Shown piece by piece: positions 33,465-44,955 of a DNA stretch of 64,000 bases. The stretch is taken from assembly GCA_036417435.1 (NCBI GenBank), contig CM070918.1, positions 32,433,523-32,497,522 of the forward strand, in the 5' to 3' direction. Each line of letters begins with the position of its first letter. Position 1 is the stretch's first letter. The notes beneath the pieces were generated by a model. That model saw nothing but the letters and a program-made list of their open reading frames with translations, was not told the origin of the DNA and ran no database searches. Source of the DNA: Inia geoffrensis (lineage: Eukaryota; Chordata; Mammalia; Artiodactyla; Iniidae). The position numbers and the translations under genes were made by a program.

Positions 33465-33665
33465 AACACTCTCCCTGAGCCTCATCTTCACCTGTAAAGT
33501 GAGAATGTTAAATATACATGGGGAAAAATCGAGAAACATATACATCAAGGTGTTAACAGTTTCTATCTCTGAGTGAGAAGATTTTTTTCTTCTTCTTGCT
33601 TGTGTTTGGTAACATTTCTATAGGAAATATGTATTGTTTTTGCAGTAAGAAATAAAAACAATCAA
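33465..33665 (+). mobile_element. MIR scrap followed by old L1 3'-end fragment
   Basis: 33465-33500 has a MIR core (catcttcacctgtaaagtga). 33540-33660 (gtgttaacagtttctatctc, ttgtttttgcagtaag) resembles an L1M 3' end. 33135-33464 and 33666-34140 hold nothing recognised. Confidence 0.45.
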
Positions 33666-34139
33666 AGCCATTTTTAAATGAAGATAGGAAGTACTGTCTT
33701 GCCTACCTCAAAGAATTGACATCTGTGAACACACCTCGAGAACAGTGGATCCCAGGCAGATGTAAAGAAAGATCACTGTCCTTGTTAACCAGCATGAACA
33801 CCTTAGCTGGTACCCATAGAATGTCATGGCTCATGTTACTCTTATCTTTCCCCATCTCTCCTTCTCCTTTTCCTTTCTTTCTCCCATCCTTCCTCCTTTC
33901 CTCTTTGCCAAGGACTTGGCCAAGGAAAACAGTATCCAAAGGGCTTGCTTGGCCCAGCTAGGATTCAGAACTGGAGAGCTTCCAGTTAAAATCTCAAATA
34001 CGGGCCAATGTCCTTTGTTCTTCCCTACCCCCCACATCTCTGAGAATCCTGAATCAGAACATTCATAAACCCACTTACAATCTATACCAGTTTCTTAAAA
34101 CCAAGAGCCTTTCATCCCAAATATGCTATTACACCACCT

Positions 34140-34680
34140 TCCCATGTCCTTCCTTCATTCATGGACTCATTGGGTGTTTTTTTGAGGGTCTTCTCTGTGC
34201 CAAGCACTGTACTGGGTGCTAGGGATCCCAAGATGATGAGTGGGTGTGTCTCCTGTCCTCATGGGACTGGCGTTCTGGCAGAGGAAAACAATACTAATCA
34301 GTCACATGATTACTTAAGTTTATTAACAGAAAAATAAGGTACGGGGTACTACAGGAGTGTTTATCAGAGGATTATGACCTAATCTGGGGGGGGGTGGTCT
34401 ATGAAGGCTTCCTTGAAAAGAGTGATGATTAAGCTGAGAAATGAAGGGTAAACAGGAATTAACAAGTCAAGGAAAAGGGAGGGAAGAATGTTCCAAGAGA
34501 GAAAAGAGCCCAGGAGGCATTAAAAGAAATGCTGCTGGTGTAACCAATGAAGAAAATGCCAGGGTGGTTGGCAGGGCCAGGAGGTTGGAGAGGTGGGCCG
34601 AGCCCCAGTGTGCAGGCCTTAGAAGCCATGGGATGGTCTTGGTCTTAATCCAACCCCAGTGAGAGGCCATGGGAGTCTTA
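34140..34680 (-). mobile_element. L2 LINE, about 540 bp
   Basis: Reverse L2 sequence in order: ttcattcatggactcattgg, tgccaagcactgtactggg, gaatgttccaagagagaaaa, then agaggccatgggagtcttat. Confidence 0.7.
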
Positions 34681-34749
34681 TAAGCAGGAAGATGACATGT
34701 TTACATGTGCAGGGTGTGTGTGTGAGACACCACTCTCGCCTTAATGTGA

Positions 34750-35212
34750 GGAAGGAATCTGAAAGATGGCCTGCGGCAAATTGCCAGTTTTCTCCAAATC
34801 CTTCTTCCTTTCTTCCTGGGCACACATCCACCCAGCTAGAGCCTCCATTTCCCAGCCTCCCTTTCAGCCAGGTGTGGCCGCATCACGTGAGCATTCGCAG
34901 AGTAAACAACTTCTACTCACTTGTTTAACAGGAAGTGTTAGCCACGGGCTTCCTCTCACCTGTGGGCTGGAATGTCAACGTGGCAGTGACCCCGCATCAA
35001 CCAAGAAGACAAGGACAGCACCCTAGGAATTGGCAGAGCAACAGGGACGAAGCTATCTGGGCCCGCGTGACCTTAGGGCACAGACCCTCTCACCCGCTCT
35101 GGACTGTGACACAAGAGACGGACAAACGTAGATCTTGCTTGACCCACTGTATTTTGAAGTTTCTGTTACAGCAGCTTAAAGTTTATCCTAACCAGTATCA
35201 TGGATATTAGTT
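34750..35212 (+). mobile_element. MaLR (MLT1-like) LTR
   Basis: Phrases agctagagcctccatttccc, agcctccctttcagccag, gggctggaatgtcaacgtg and ctgttacagcagcttaaagt follow the order of MLT1-type LTRs. The 70-91 codon frames inside are incidental. Confidence 0.65.
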
Positions 35213-35214
35213 CA

Positions 35215-35800
35215 AATTCTTTGGTCGTAAGAAACAGGAATTCACTCAGGTTAACCTAAGCAAAAAAAAAAAAAAAAAAAAAACCAAGGCAATTTACTAG
35301 AAGGCTATGGGAGGCTAAGGCCCAGAATCAAAGGAAAATCTAAAAAGTCTGGATTGGAAGCAAAAATTAATTGATAGTCTCTTCTGGTAATGCCACAACT
35401 GGATGAATAACTACAGTCCTTTTCAGTCTTTATTACATTCTGCTCAAATTTTAAATTCCTAAGACAGAGCCTCTGAACGCCTAGTAATAGGTCACATGCA
35501 CCCCTCAGCAGCTAAGGGGGTTGGAAGGAGTAACAAGCACCTTGTTTGATACTCCCACTAAGGCTGTACCTGATGGAATGGGATGCTCCCCCGAGAAAAA
35601 TCATGCTGCTACAACCAAGAAAAGGGGAATGGATGTCCACCCCAAGAGTGCAAGAGCAAATATGAGGCAACAACTTAGGAGGCTACAGCAGAAGTCCAGG
35701 TGACCATTGATGCTGTATTGGATGAGGATGGTAGTCAAGGTGATAAAAAGAAATAGATAAATGTAAGATATAATTAGGAGGCAGAATCAAAAGAAGTTAA
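35215..35800. repeat. Old repeat ('ggtYgYaagaRa' family) plus L2 scrap
   Basis: 35215-35530 shares its opening (gtaagaaacaggaattcactc) with the repeat at 49430, interrupted by a 23-base A-run near 35262. 35660-35800 (aggaggctacagcagaagtcc) resembles reverse L2. Confidence 0.4.
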
Positions 35801-35994
35801 TTCATATGTACTCCTTCAGTGCAGTGACAGAATTAAAAACAGAAAACATAACATAAGGCCAATCTAAGACACAGCTCTCTTCCCAGCAGGGTAAATGGGA
35901 TAGGAATTTTGTAGGTAAGCTTTAAACTGAAAGATGCACACACCTGTTGTAAGATTAGTACCTGATTTATTTAGCCAAAAATACTGAGAATTCT

Positions 35995-36105
35995 GGGAGT
36001 TATCCTTGTGGCCTAGTGGTTAGGATTCCAGACTTTCACTGACATGGGCCAGGTTCAATGCCTGGTTGGGGAACTGAGATCCCACAGGCCGCATGAGAAT
36101 TCGCA
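35995..36105 (+). mobile_element. SINE tRNA-head fragment
   Basis: gttatccttgtggcctagtg, gttaggattccag, gttcaatgcctggttgggg, then gatcccacaggccgcatg: a diverged, truncated cetartiodactyl SINE. Confidence 0.7.
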
Positions 36106-36900
36106 GATGCAGAATGGCCGTTTGGACTAGGACTGCAGCCCCAGTAGGGCCGCAGCTCCACTGATGCTGCCCGTAAAGCTAAGACTCTGCCAGAACTGAG
36201 AAGCTCAATTTTTGCTGCTCCACATGGGATTGCAAGAAGAATGTGCATAAACAATTGGTGCCCTTGACAGAAAATATTTACAGACATCCAAGGCTTTCCA
36301 ACTCTCAAGCCAAACTTAAGGCTGGTGAGGCCACATTCTAACACAGTTTAAAAAAGAAAAAAGCAAGACAGTGCCTAGGTGCCTCTGAAAAATATTCCTA
36401 GCCCAGCTTCCCAGCTTCCCAGCTTCCCTGCATCCCAGAAACCCCAGCACCCTGTGAAGTTAACTTCACTTCTCCCAGTGATACTGTCAGTCCTCTGCTC
36501 ATAACTCCTCAGTGCTCACCATTGGCATGTGGGCCAACAGTTTCTACAGCGAGCACTTGTGGTTATGTCTGAGTGCTTTCTCTGGCTGCTCAGAGAACAT
36601 GCTCAGCCCACACGAGGAGCAGGGCAGGCAGCAGCTCTTTGGCAATGAGGAACGGGAGTGTGAAGGGGTCAATATCCTAGGTCCTTAACCCTTGGGTAGA
36701 TAATGCAGGGGTGGGTGCCACATCGTCTTCCAGAAGTCCCCAGTAGGGTTGAGTGGTAACCTGCTCCTTCCTGCCCCCTGGATTGGCTGTCCTCCCTTCC
36801 CTGTCTCTCTTCCCCACTTCCTTTCTAATATCTCCTGGTATCACCTCCCAAATAAATTGCTTGCTCTGGGATCCTTGGGTCAGGATCTGGGGAAAAATCA
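36106..36900. other. Unrecognised sequence
   Basis: A 9 bp unit (cccagcttc) is repeated about three times near 36402-36428. Frames of about 100 codons on the minus strand have no domain content. No repeat is named. Confidence 0.4.
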
Positions 36901-37149
36901 CTCTAAGACACCCATTAAAATACGCTAAGATTGGATCACAATGTAAAGTCCAACTACATGTTACACACAAGACATACATCTAAAACAAAATCCCTCAGAA
37001 AGATTGGAAGTGAAAGAATGAACAAGACATTCCAGGTAAAAACAAACAGAAAATGGCCAAGTGTGAGTGAGGCCACAAATAAAACCTCAACAAATTCTCA
37101 ATATCAGAAACACCTCTGTGGGAGAAGCAAGGAAGGGAAGTTGTTGCTT

Positions 37150-37625
37150 AATGAGGACAGGGAAGATGACAATATTCTGGAGATGAATGTTGGTGGAGGT
37201 TGCACAACCATGCAAAAGTACTTAATGTACATTTAAAATGGTCAAAATGATAAATTTTGTATTATGTGTATTTTACTGCAAGAAAAAATATCTCAGATAG
37301 CATACTCTAATTACAAAGCAATAACGTTAGAAATTAATAAGAATGCACTAAACAATAAACACACTGCACCTGAAAAAGTGGTGAACCTCATCTTAAGTAA
37401 TTTTTGCATCAAAGAAGAAATCCAAATCAAAATATTAGACTATGTACAAAGGTGTATCAGAACATATGGAATAAAACAAAAGCAGTATTTAGGGAAAAAT
37501 CAAAGCTTAAAATATGTATACTGTTAAATAAGAAAGAATAAAAATAAGTTACAAAAACTTCCAAAAGTTTTTTTAAAGCATAACAAAATAAATCTAAGGA
37601 AACCAAAAATAAGGAATAAGTAGGT
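37150..37625 (+). mobile_element. Old L1M 3' end joined to an L1 ORF2 fragment
   Basis: 37195-37275 is an L1M 3' end (tttaaaatggtcaaaatgat, gtgtattttactgcaag). 37290-37500 reads as ORF2 downstream of the endonuclease (aagaagaaatccaaatcaaa). Confidence 0.65.
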
Positions 37626-37667
37626 ACAAAAGCAGAAATTAGTGACTTAAAAACATGAAAATTTGGG

Positions 37668-37795
37668 AATTTCCTGGTGGTCCAGTGGTTGGGAGTCCGT
37701 GCTTTCACTGCAGGGGATGCAGGTTCCATCCCTGGTGGGGGAATTAAGATACTGCATGCCGCACCACACGGCCAAGAAAGAAAAAACAACATTTT
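37668..37795 (+). mobile_element. Short SINE copy
   Basis: Head aatttcctggtggtccagtg, gagtccgtgctttcactgc, B-box-like ggttccatccctgg, end ccacacggccaagaaag: a separate subtype from its neighbour at 37813. Confidence 0.85.
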
Positions 37796-37810
37796 TTTTA
37801 AAAAGGCATT

Positions 37811-38117
37811 AAGGGACTTCCCTGGTGGCACAGTGGTTAAGAATCCACCTGCCAACACAGGGGACACGGGTTCGAGCCCTGGTCCAGGAAGATCCCACAA
37901 GCCACAGAGCAACTAAGCCCATTTGCCATAACTACTGAGCCTGTGCTCTAGAGCCCGCGAGCCACAACTACTGAAGCCCTCGTGCCCTAGGACCCATGCT
38001 CCACCGCAATGAGAAGCCCACACACCACAACAAACAGCAGCTCCCGCTCACCACAACTAGAGAAAGCCCTCGCACAGCAACAACCCAACGCAGCCAAAAA
38101 TAAATTTTAAAAAAAGC
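37811..38117 (+). mobile_element. Long CHR-type SINE
   Basis: Head acttccctggtggcacagtg, B-box-like ggttcgagccctgg, long body ending caacgcagccaaaaataaat. It is the second of two same-strand SINEs within 450 bp. Confidence 0.9.
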
Positions 38118-38119
38118 AT

Positions 38120-40212
38120 GAAAAGTTGTGACTAGGGAATAAATCCAAGAGCTTGCTCTTTGGGGAAAAAAATAATAAAATGTATGTACCATTAACTAAT
38201 AAAGGAAGAAGAAAACAGAATAGGCACAAAATATAAGTGATGATAGAAATAATAAGAGATAATTCAAAGAATCATGATAGAGGCTTCAATTCCTTGTAAA
38301 GTTGAAGACTGGGATGAAATAGATAATATCCTAGAGAAGTATAATCACAGCTGACCCAGGAAGAGGTAAGAGTATAAATACGCTAATTTTTTATAGACAT
38401 TAATTTATTGTAATGTTTTTACATCACAAGTGGAGCCACATACAGCTATGCTTTTTTAAATACACTAATTTTAGAAGTAATTCAGAAAGAAATTAAAGAG
38501 CTAGCCACTCAAAATGTAGAAGAGAGTTTCACAAAGGAAAATAACCAAATCTTCACAGAACATATAACTCCAGTGCTACTTCAACTGTTCAGAGTCTTAA
38601 AAGATTATTTCCAACTCCTTTTTTCAAAGCTAGGAAAACTTTGATATCAAAATCTGACTAAAATAGCATAATAAAAAAATACAGAGTAAATCTCACTTAT
38701 GAATAGTAATGCAAAAATCCTGAATAAAATATCAGCACTTAGGATCTGGCAGAACACTAAAAGAATAATATAACTAGATTTAAAATGCAAAGATAGTTCA
38801 ACATTAGGGACTCACTAAAGTCACATGTCAATGGAGAGAAATGATATAACCATCTTCAAAGATGCTGGTAAAGGTATCAGATTAAAAAACTTTGTCTTGT
38901 TGAAAAAAACAAACTCTTTATTAAAACAAAGAAATAGTTACATCTTTAATACGATTTTTTAAACATATATATAGAAATGTATATAAGAAATATAAATAAG
39001 AAAAAGTCATCATCATGTATAACAGTGAATTACCAAATCATTCTCATTAAAGTCTGGAATAAAGGAAGATACCCATCACCACTACTACTATTTAACATTC
39101 CTCTGGATGCTTTAGCAAGCCACAAAAATGTGATAGTTAAAATTGGAAATGGAAAGGCAAAATAATGTGCTTGTATACCTATGAAACCCAAGAGGATCAA
39201 CTACAAAGCTATGAAAAAAAGGGGAGAACTCAGTAAAGTGAGTATTTAAATTTTATATACACATAGCAATAGCTTTCTGTATACAATATCCCAATTAGAA
39301 TACATAATGGAAGAAAAAAATCTCATTTATAAATAAGAGTTTGAAAAGATAAAGTACTCAGGAATAAGCTTTAAAGGTGCAGAATCTATAAAAAGAAAAT
39401 GTTAAGGCACTACTGAGGGACATGAAAGAAAACTGGAATGAATGGAAAGACAACCCTGTCCTTGGAAGGAAGGTTGAGTATGTAAAGATGTCACTTCACC
39501 CTAAATCAACCCATAAATGTTATACAATCTCAATAATATGTCAATAGAATATTTCTTGAATGAGTAAAACTCATTGTAAGGAGCTATAAACCTTCAGTAA
39601 TTAAAATAATTTGGTCCAGGTGCATTATACAGACAGAAAAGAATGGAGAGTCTAGAAATGAATCTAAATACCTGTGGAAATGTATTATGTGACAAAGGTT
39701 GCATTTCAATCAGTGAAGAAAACTAGAATCTTGTCAATAAAAGACATTATGACAACTGGCTAGCCGTTTCTGGGGGGGTAAAAAAAAACAGATCCCAAAT
39801 TCACTTCTTACCCCAAAAGAAATGTTAAAAAAATCAAACATTTAAACATAAAAAATAGTAAAAACATTAGGGAAAAAACACAGGATAATTTAGTTTTTTT
39901 TTAAATTTTGTAATAGAAAAGGCCACTTGATGATATAAAACCCAAAGCCACAAAGAAATTTTTTTAATCTTTTAAATTTAAATTTGATTCCATAAAAATT
40001 TTAAATATCTCTATAATAAAATGGTCACCATAAACAAAGTTTAAAAACAAACAAAAAATGGAAAAATGTGTTTGTGACACATATGACAAAGGGCTAATTT
40101 TGTCTAGGATAAGAAGATTTTTACAAGTTAAATAAAACAATTCAACGACCCAATACATAAACAAACATGAAATATGCAATGTGGTTCACAGGGTTTAAAA
40201 AAAAAAGCATTT
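38120..40212 (+). mobile_element. Old L1M ORF2, frame-broken
   Basis: Fragments of ORF2 coding sequence in order, plus strand: ctaatttttgaagta-like start, ctatttaacattcctctgga near 39090 (RT region), caatttggtccaggtgc-type thumb text, and tctaggataagaagattttt near 40110. It is many-fold interrupted and carries an A/T-rich insertion near 38390-38455. It resumes at 42293 after a younger insertion. Confidence 0.7.
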
Positions 40213-40421
40213 AAAAAATATACTGAACAGGGCTTCCCTGTTGACGCAGTGGTTGAGAGTCCACCTGCCGATGCAGGGGACACGGGTTCGTGCCCTGGTC
40301 CGGGAAGATCCCACATGCCGTGGAGCGGCTAGGCCTGTGAGCCATGGCCACTGAACCTGCGCGTCTGGAGCCTGTGCTCCGCAACGGGAGAGGCCACAGC
40401 AGTGAGAGGCCCGCATACCGC

Positions 40422-40453
<32 letters not shown>

Positions 40454-40464
40454 TATACTGAACA
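40213..40464 (+). mobile_element. CHR-type SINE, GC-rich subtype, at an L1 junction
   Basis: The element is 40230-40440, followed by an A-run and (AT)n. The target atatactgaaca occurs immediately before (40218-40229) and after (40453-40464). A third copy lies at 42281-42292, at the far end of the younger L1. Confidence 0.93.
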
Positions 40465-40955
40465 TTTAATCATCAGGGAAATGCAAATCAAAACCACAAT
40501 TAGATATCACCTCACACCAGTCCGAATAGCTATTATCAAAAAGACAACAAACAACAAGTGTTGGCAAACATGTGGAGAAAAGGGAACCCTGGTACACTGC
40601 TGGTAGAAATGTAAATTGGTGTAACCACTATGGAAAGCAGTATGTAGATTGCTCAAAAAATTAAAAATAGACCTACCGTACAATCCAGCAATTTCACTTC
40701 TGAATATTTATCCAAAGAAAAGGAAAACACTAATTCAAAAAGATATTTGCACCCATATGTTCACTGCAGCATCACGTACAATAGCCAAGATATGAAAGCA
40801 ACCTAAGTGCCCATCAATAGATGAATGGATAAAGATATGATATGGATATACAAAGAAATATTACTCAGCCATAAAAAAATAATGTAATCTTGCCATTTGC
40901 AACACCATCAATGGACCTAGAGGGTATTATGCTAAGTGAAATAGTGAGACAGAGA

Positions 40956-41487
40956 AAGACTGTTGGAACACAGGGATTTTGAATAATATCCTCCAAACTG
41001 AAAAGAAATTTTGAGACGAAAAAACAAAGCAGGCAACTACATAAAGTACAATTATGAAGTTTATTGTGGGTAACCTACATACAGGCAGGATTGGGTGGAC
41101 AACCATCCAGAGGCATTCACAGCTGCACTCTGCACTGATAAAAGGGGTACAGGGGGATTTAAATGTGCCAAAGCTAAAAATAGGATCTGACTACTAAGGG
41201 AGAAGCACATCTGCACCAACGGGAACTGGGGGAGTTCCCCCCACCTCCCGAGGTCTCATGACCATTATTCCTCAAGGGCCATTAACCATCGCATCAGCAC
41301 AAAGGCATCCTTCCTGTTTTCATATCAGATGAAGCCAAGGGTAAAGGTTGATAGGGAACTCATCTGGCTTGGGTGCATCCCTTGTGAGTTAGGCTAAAGC
41401 TCAGCCACGCAGAAAGGGGAAGGAGCGGGACCAGGTCTAGGATGGAGGTGACCACATGGAGTCAGTGTGGTTTAGCCACACAAAGAC
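40956..41487 (-). mobile_element. Solo endogenous-retrovirus LTR
   Basis: About 522 bp (40961-41482) with TG...CA ends: on the minus strand it begins tgtgtggctaaac and ends gtgttccaaca. A polyadenylation signal cacaataaac is readable on the minus strand near 41055-41070. The 5 bp duplication aagac flanks it (40956-40960, 41483-41487). It sits inside an L1 with no internal ERV sequence, as expected after LTR-LTR recombination. The ERV class is not certain; gamma-like is plausible. Confidence 0.85.
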
Positions 41488-41531
41488 AATTGTGTGTATG
41501 GTTTAGCCACACAAAGACAATTGTGTGTATG
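41470..41531. repeat. Perfect 31 bp tandem duplication across the LTR/L1 junction
   Basis: Units 41470-41500 and 41501-41531 are identical (gtttagccacacaaagacaa and on). Each holds the LTR end, the TSD and 13 bases of L1. Confidence 0.97.
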
Positions 41532-42280
41532 ATTTCACCTATATATGAAATCTAAAAAACAAAACAACTAAACAGAAAGAGAGGCATAGATACAGAGAAC
41601 AAACAGATGGTTGCCAGAGGAGGTGGTGGGGAGAGGAGGAGAAAAATAAGTGAGGGAGATTCAGAGGTACAAACTTTCAATTCTAAAATAAATGAGTCAT
41701 GGGTATGAAATGTACAGTGTGGGGGAACATAGTCAATTATGTAATATCTTTGTATGGTGACAGATGGTAACTACAGTTATCATGAGGATCATTTTGAAAT
41801 GTATAGAAATATCAAATCTATGTTGTGTAACAGGAACTAACATAGTGTTGTAGGTCAATTGTACTCCAAAAACAAAAAACAAACAATCTCATAGAAAAAG
41901 AGATAAGATGTATGGTTGCCAGAGGCTGGAGTAGGGGCTGCGGGGAGGAGAATTGGGTGAAAGTGGTCAAAAGGTACAAACTTCCAGTTATAAGAGAAAT
42001 AAGTATTAGGGATGCAATGTACAACATGATAGATAGAATTAACACTTCTGTATGTTATACTTAAAAGTTGATAAGAGAGTAAATCCTAAGAGTTTTCATC
42101 ACAAAGAAAAAAATTTTTTTCTATTTCTTTAATTTTGTATCTATATGTGATGATAGGTGTTCACTAAACTTATTGTGGTTTCATTTCATGACATAAGTAA
42201 GTCAAATCATTATGCTGTACATCTTAAACTGATACAGTGCTGTGTGTCAATTCCACCTCAATAAAACCAAAAGAAAAAAT

Positions 42281-43205
42281 ATATACTGAACATGGCTTCT
42301 TATATTATGAAAATATAAATTAAACCATTAAAAATATGTCATTATTTTAACCCATCAAAACCCGGCAAAAATCAAAGTGCCACTAGTGATATGGGGGAAA
42401 ACTTTTATCCTCATATACTATCAGCAGCATGTAAATTGTTAAAACTCCAATACAATCTCCCCAAAATTCTCATGTACATAACCTTGACCCTGCAATTGCC
42501 ATTCTAGAAACAGACTCAAGAATTTATCCTAGTGGTATATTCATACAGGCACTCAAAGATATAGGTACAATGATGTCCACTGAAGCATTCTTTCTAATAG
42601 CAAAAACTGGGTTTAAGCTGAATGTCTCTCACTGTGGAAATGGTTTAAAAAACAAAGGTATACAACCTGCAAAGTCAGTAGCCTTTCAATAGAATGAGGT
42701 ATTTCCTGGTGTGTTGATATAGAGCTATCTCCATGATATACTGAATTTAAAAGAAAAAAAGCAAGGTCCTAAACCTTGAGCATCCCATCTGTTCATAAAA
42801 TGACTATATAAAGACAGCATATCTCTGGAAGGCATCACAGGTTACCAGCAAGGAGGAAGGATTCCGGGAGGGAGAGCTTGGACCTAGAGGTCAGGTATAG
42901 AGGGAGACTTATTTTTCACTGTATATGTTCCTATGCTGGGTGAATTTTTTACCATGTGCTCATTTAATTTTGAAGAACTAAACATTTCAAGTAAGTCTCC
43001 CTGAACAATCCGAAAAATAAAATAAAATTAAGAAAACGATTCCATTTACAATAGCATCAAAAAATAATAAAATACTTAAGAATAAACTTAACAGAAGAGG
43101 CAAAAGACTTATACACTGAAGAAAGCAAAACATTGCTGAAAGAAATTAGACAAAAATAAATGGGAAAACACTCAGAAGTGATTAAAATGGTACATTTTAT
43201 GTATG
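42281..43205 (+). mobile_element. Old L1M 3' portion, continuing
   Basis: ORF2 end and 3'UTR of the L1M interrupted at 40.2 kb (cccatcaaaacccggcaaaa, ctcaagaatttatcctagtg). A separate ORF2 scrap (gattccatttacaatagcat) lies at 43030-43160. Confidence 0.6.
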
Positions 43206-43520
43206 CTTTTTTTAAAAATTAATTAATTTATTTATTTTTGGCTGTGTTGGGTCTTCGTTTCTGTGCGAGGGCTTTCTCTAGTTACAGCGAGCGGGGACCA
43301 CTCTTCATCGCGGTGTGCGGGCCTCTCACTATCGCGGTCTCTCTTGTTGCAGAGCACAAGCTCCAGACACGCAGGCTCAGTAGTTGTGGCGCACGGGCTT
43401 AGTTGCTCGGTGGCATGTGGGATCCTCCCAGACCAGGGCTCGAACCCGTGTCCCCTGCATTAGCAGGCAGATTCTCAACCACTGCACCACCAGGGAAGCC
43501 CTATATATGCATTTTTTTAC
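43195..43520 (-). mobile_element. Long CHR-type SINE
   Basis: Complete minus-strand copy (43210-43502). The flanks tatgtatgctttttt and tatatatgcattttttt are TSD-like. It interrupts an L1 3' end, which resumes as accacaataaaaaa. Confidence 0.9.
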
Positions 43521-43639
43521 CACAATAAAAAAAAAAATTAAGTAAATCTCTAGATCTAAGGATTTTCCAAGTAATTCCCTTTGTTTCTAGGTCCAGTGAG
43601 ATACCATTTTGTTGTCCTCACGATCATCATCATTTTTTG

Positions 43640-43815
43640 AATACCCTCTATGTATGCATTGCCTTGTTTAATCCTTAAAATTGCCCCATGAAGTTATTAC
43701 GTTATTTTCTACAGGAAACTGAAACACAAAAGGGTTAAGTAACTTGCCCAAGATTAATAATTTGAGAGCTAAGACCTTGAACTTAAGGCATTCAAACAAC
43801 CACTCCTCCTATTTG
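43640..43815 (-). mobile_element. MIR SINE
   Basis: Reverse MIR core: cctctatgtatgcattgcct, then ttttctacaggaaactgaaa, then ttaagtaacttgcccaaga. Confidence 0.7.
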
Positions 43816-43819
43816 ACCA

Positions 43820-44770
43820 CCTCTCTTTACTCTGCCTCTCAGGAATTGGGATGAGGAGTTGAAGAGTAGGGGTGGGAAAGGCAGGCAGGAAATACCCCGT
43901 TGTTTTTGTTTTTCAGAGACTTTCACTTCCAATGGCCCTATTGCACCTTAACCCTGCCCGTCCACGGGAGGTTTCAGGTGAATTAAATCAGATGCGTGTG
44001 GCATCCCTAGAGAACTAGACGAAGGTCTTATTGTATTAGTCATTTTTCCTGTCATCTTGAATTAGTGTCATATTAGCTTAATGCAATACTAACATGATAC
44101 AGAAATGTTAGCATATTACAGACTACTCAGTGTGTCAAGTAAGAACTTTATCACATTACCCTGCCGCTGATATGTCAAAGGCAGGGGGGAGGCGTGAGTG
44201 TGCCCATAAAATAGAACCAGTTAATGTCAAATCCAAGCAAAACCCCCCAAATGAACCTTGAATTGGAGAAAAGAGAGATTATGTTAGGATATCTGATTCC
44301 AAAACCTGTAATCACATAAATATTAAGAGAAAAGCTAACATAGGTGCCTTCCAATAAGGTAACAAAGAGGGTGAATCCTTGATGAATTGATATTTTCAAC
44401 CTGGTGCCCTTTTGCCCTAATTATTGATGGACAGCAGACTTGAAGGGAACTGGGAAGGGAGTCTCTACTTAGGACCCAAAAAGTTGGATCTTCAGTTCTA
44501 ATATGAAGTCTAAACCTCTGCTTGGTGGATAACACCTTATTGCTGGGTAAATGGCCAGGGTTCTTATCTTGGAATAAACAGACCCTTAAGGAGTCCAACA
44601 TTGACTTCCAGAGGGTGATTAAATCCCCCAAATTTTACATAAAATTATGTGTGTGCAAATGGCTTTTTTTTTCCCTTGGAAAAGGTCTGCAGACTCTTAA
44701 AGGGGAGCTCCAAATAGTTCGGCACCTCTACATTAAAGGTAGATCAGGAAACATCCAGGTGGAGTCACAC
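43820..44770. other. Unrecognised sequence
   Basis: No repeat family is named. Frames of 74-98 codons lack domains. Confidence 0.4.
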
Positions 44771-44774
44771 AAGG

Positions 44775-44955
44775 AATAACTGGAAGACCTGGGGTCCAGT
44801 CCAACTCTATCTTTGACTTGCTAGATGACATTAAGTCACATCTCCCTCCATTATTTCATCCAGGTAATGGAGATAATCGTATCTGTGTTATGTATTTCAC
44901 AAGGTTTTGGTGAGGCTTAATGAGATGACATATTGAAAGAACTTGAAAAAGGATA
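44775..44955 (+). mobile_element. MIR SINE
   Basis: Sense MIR: ggggtccagtccaactctat, ctagatgacattaagtcaca, atccaggtaatggagataat, gaggcttaatgagatgaca. Confidence 0.75.

Larger units (their letters stand above)
40465..42280 (+). mobile_element. Younger LINE-1 3' part inserted in old L1M
   Basis: It begins at ORF2 C-terminal sequence (gggaaatgcaaatcaaaacc) and runs through ORF2 to two successive L1-type 3'UTR segments (41580-41880 and 41885-42270), ending ttccacctcaataaaacc and an A-run. A solo LTR (40961-41482) interrupts it. Flanking atatactgaaca copies (40453 and 42281) are the TSD. Confidence 0.8.

Noticed and set aside
41470..41531. CRISPR-like or regulatory direct repeats
   Set aside because: Only two adjacent units with no spacer; explained as tandem duplication of an LTR junction.
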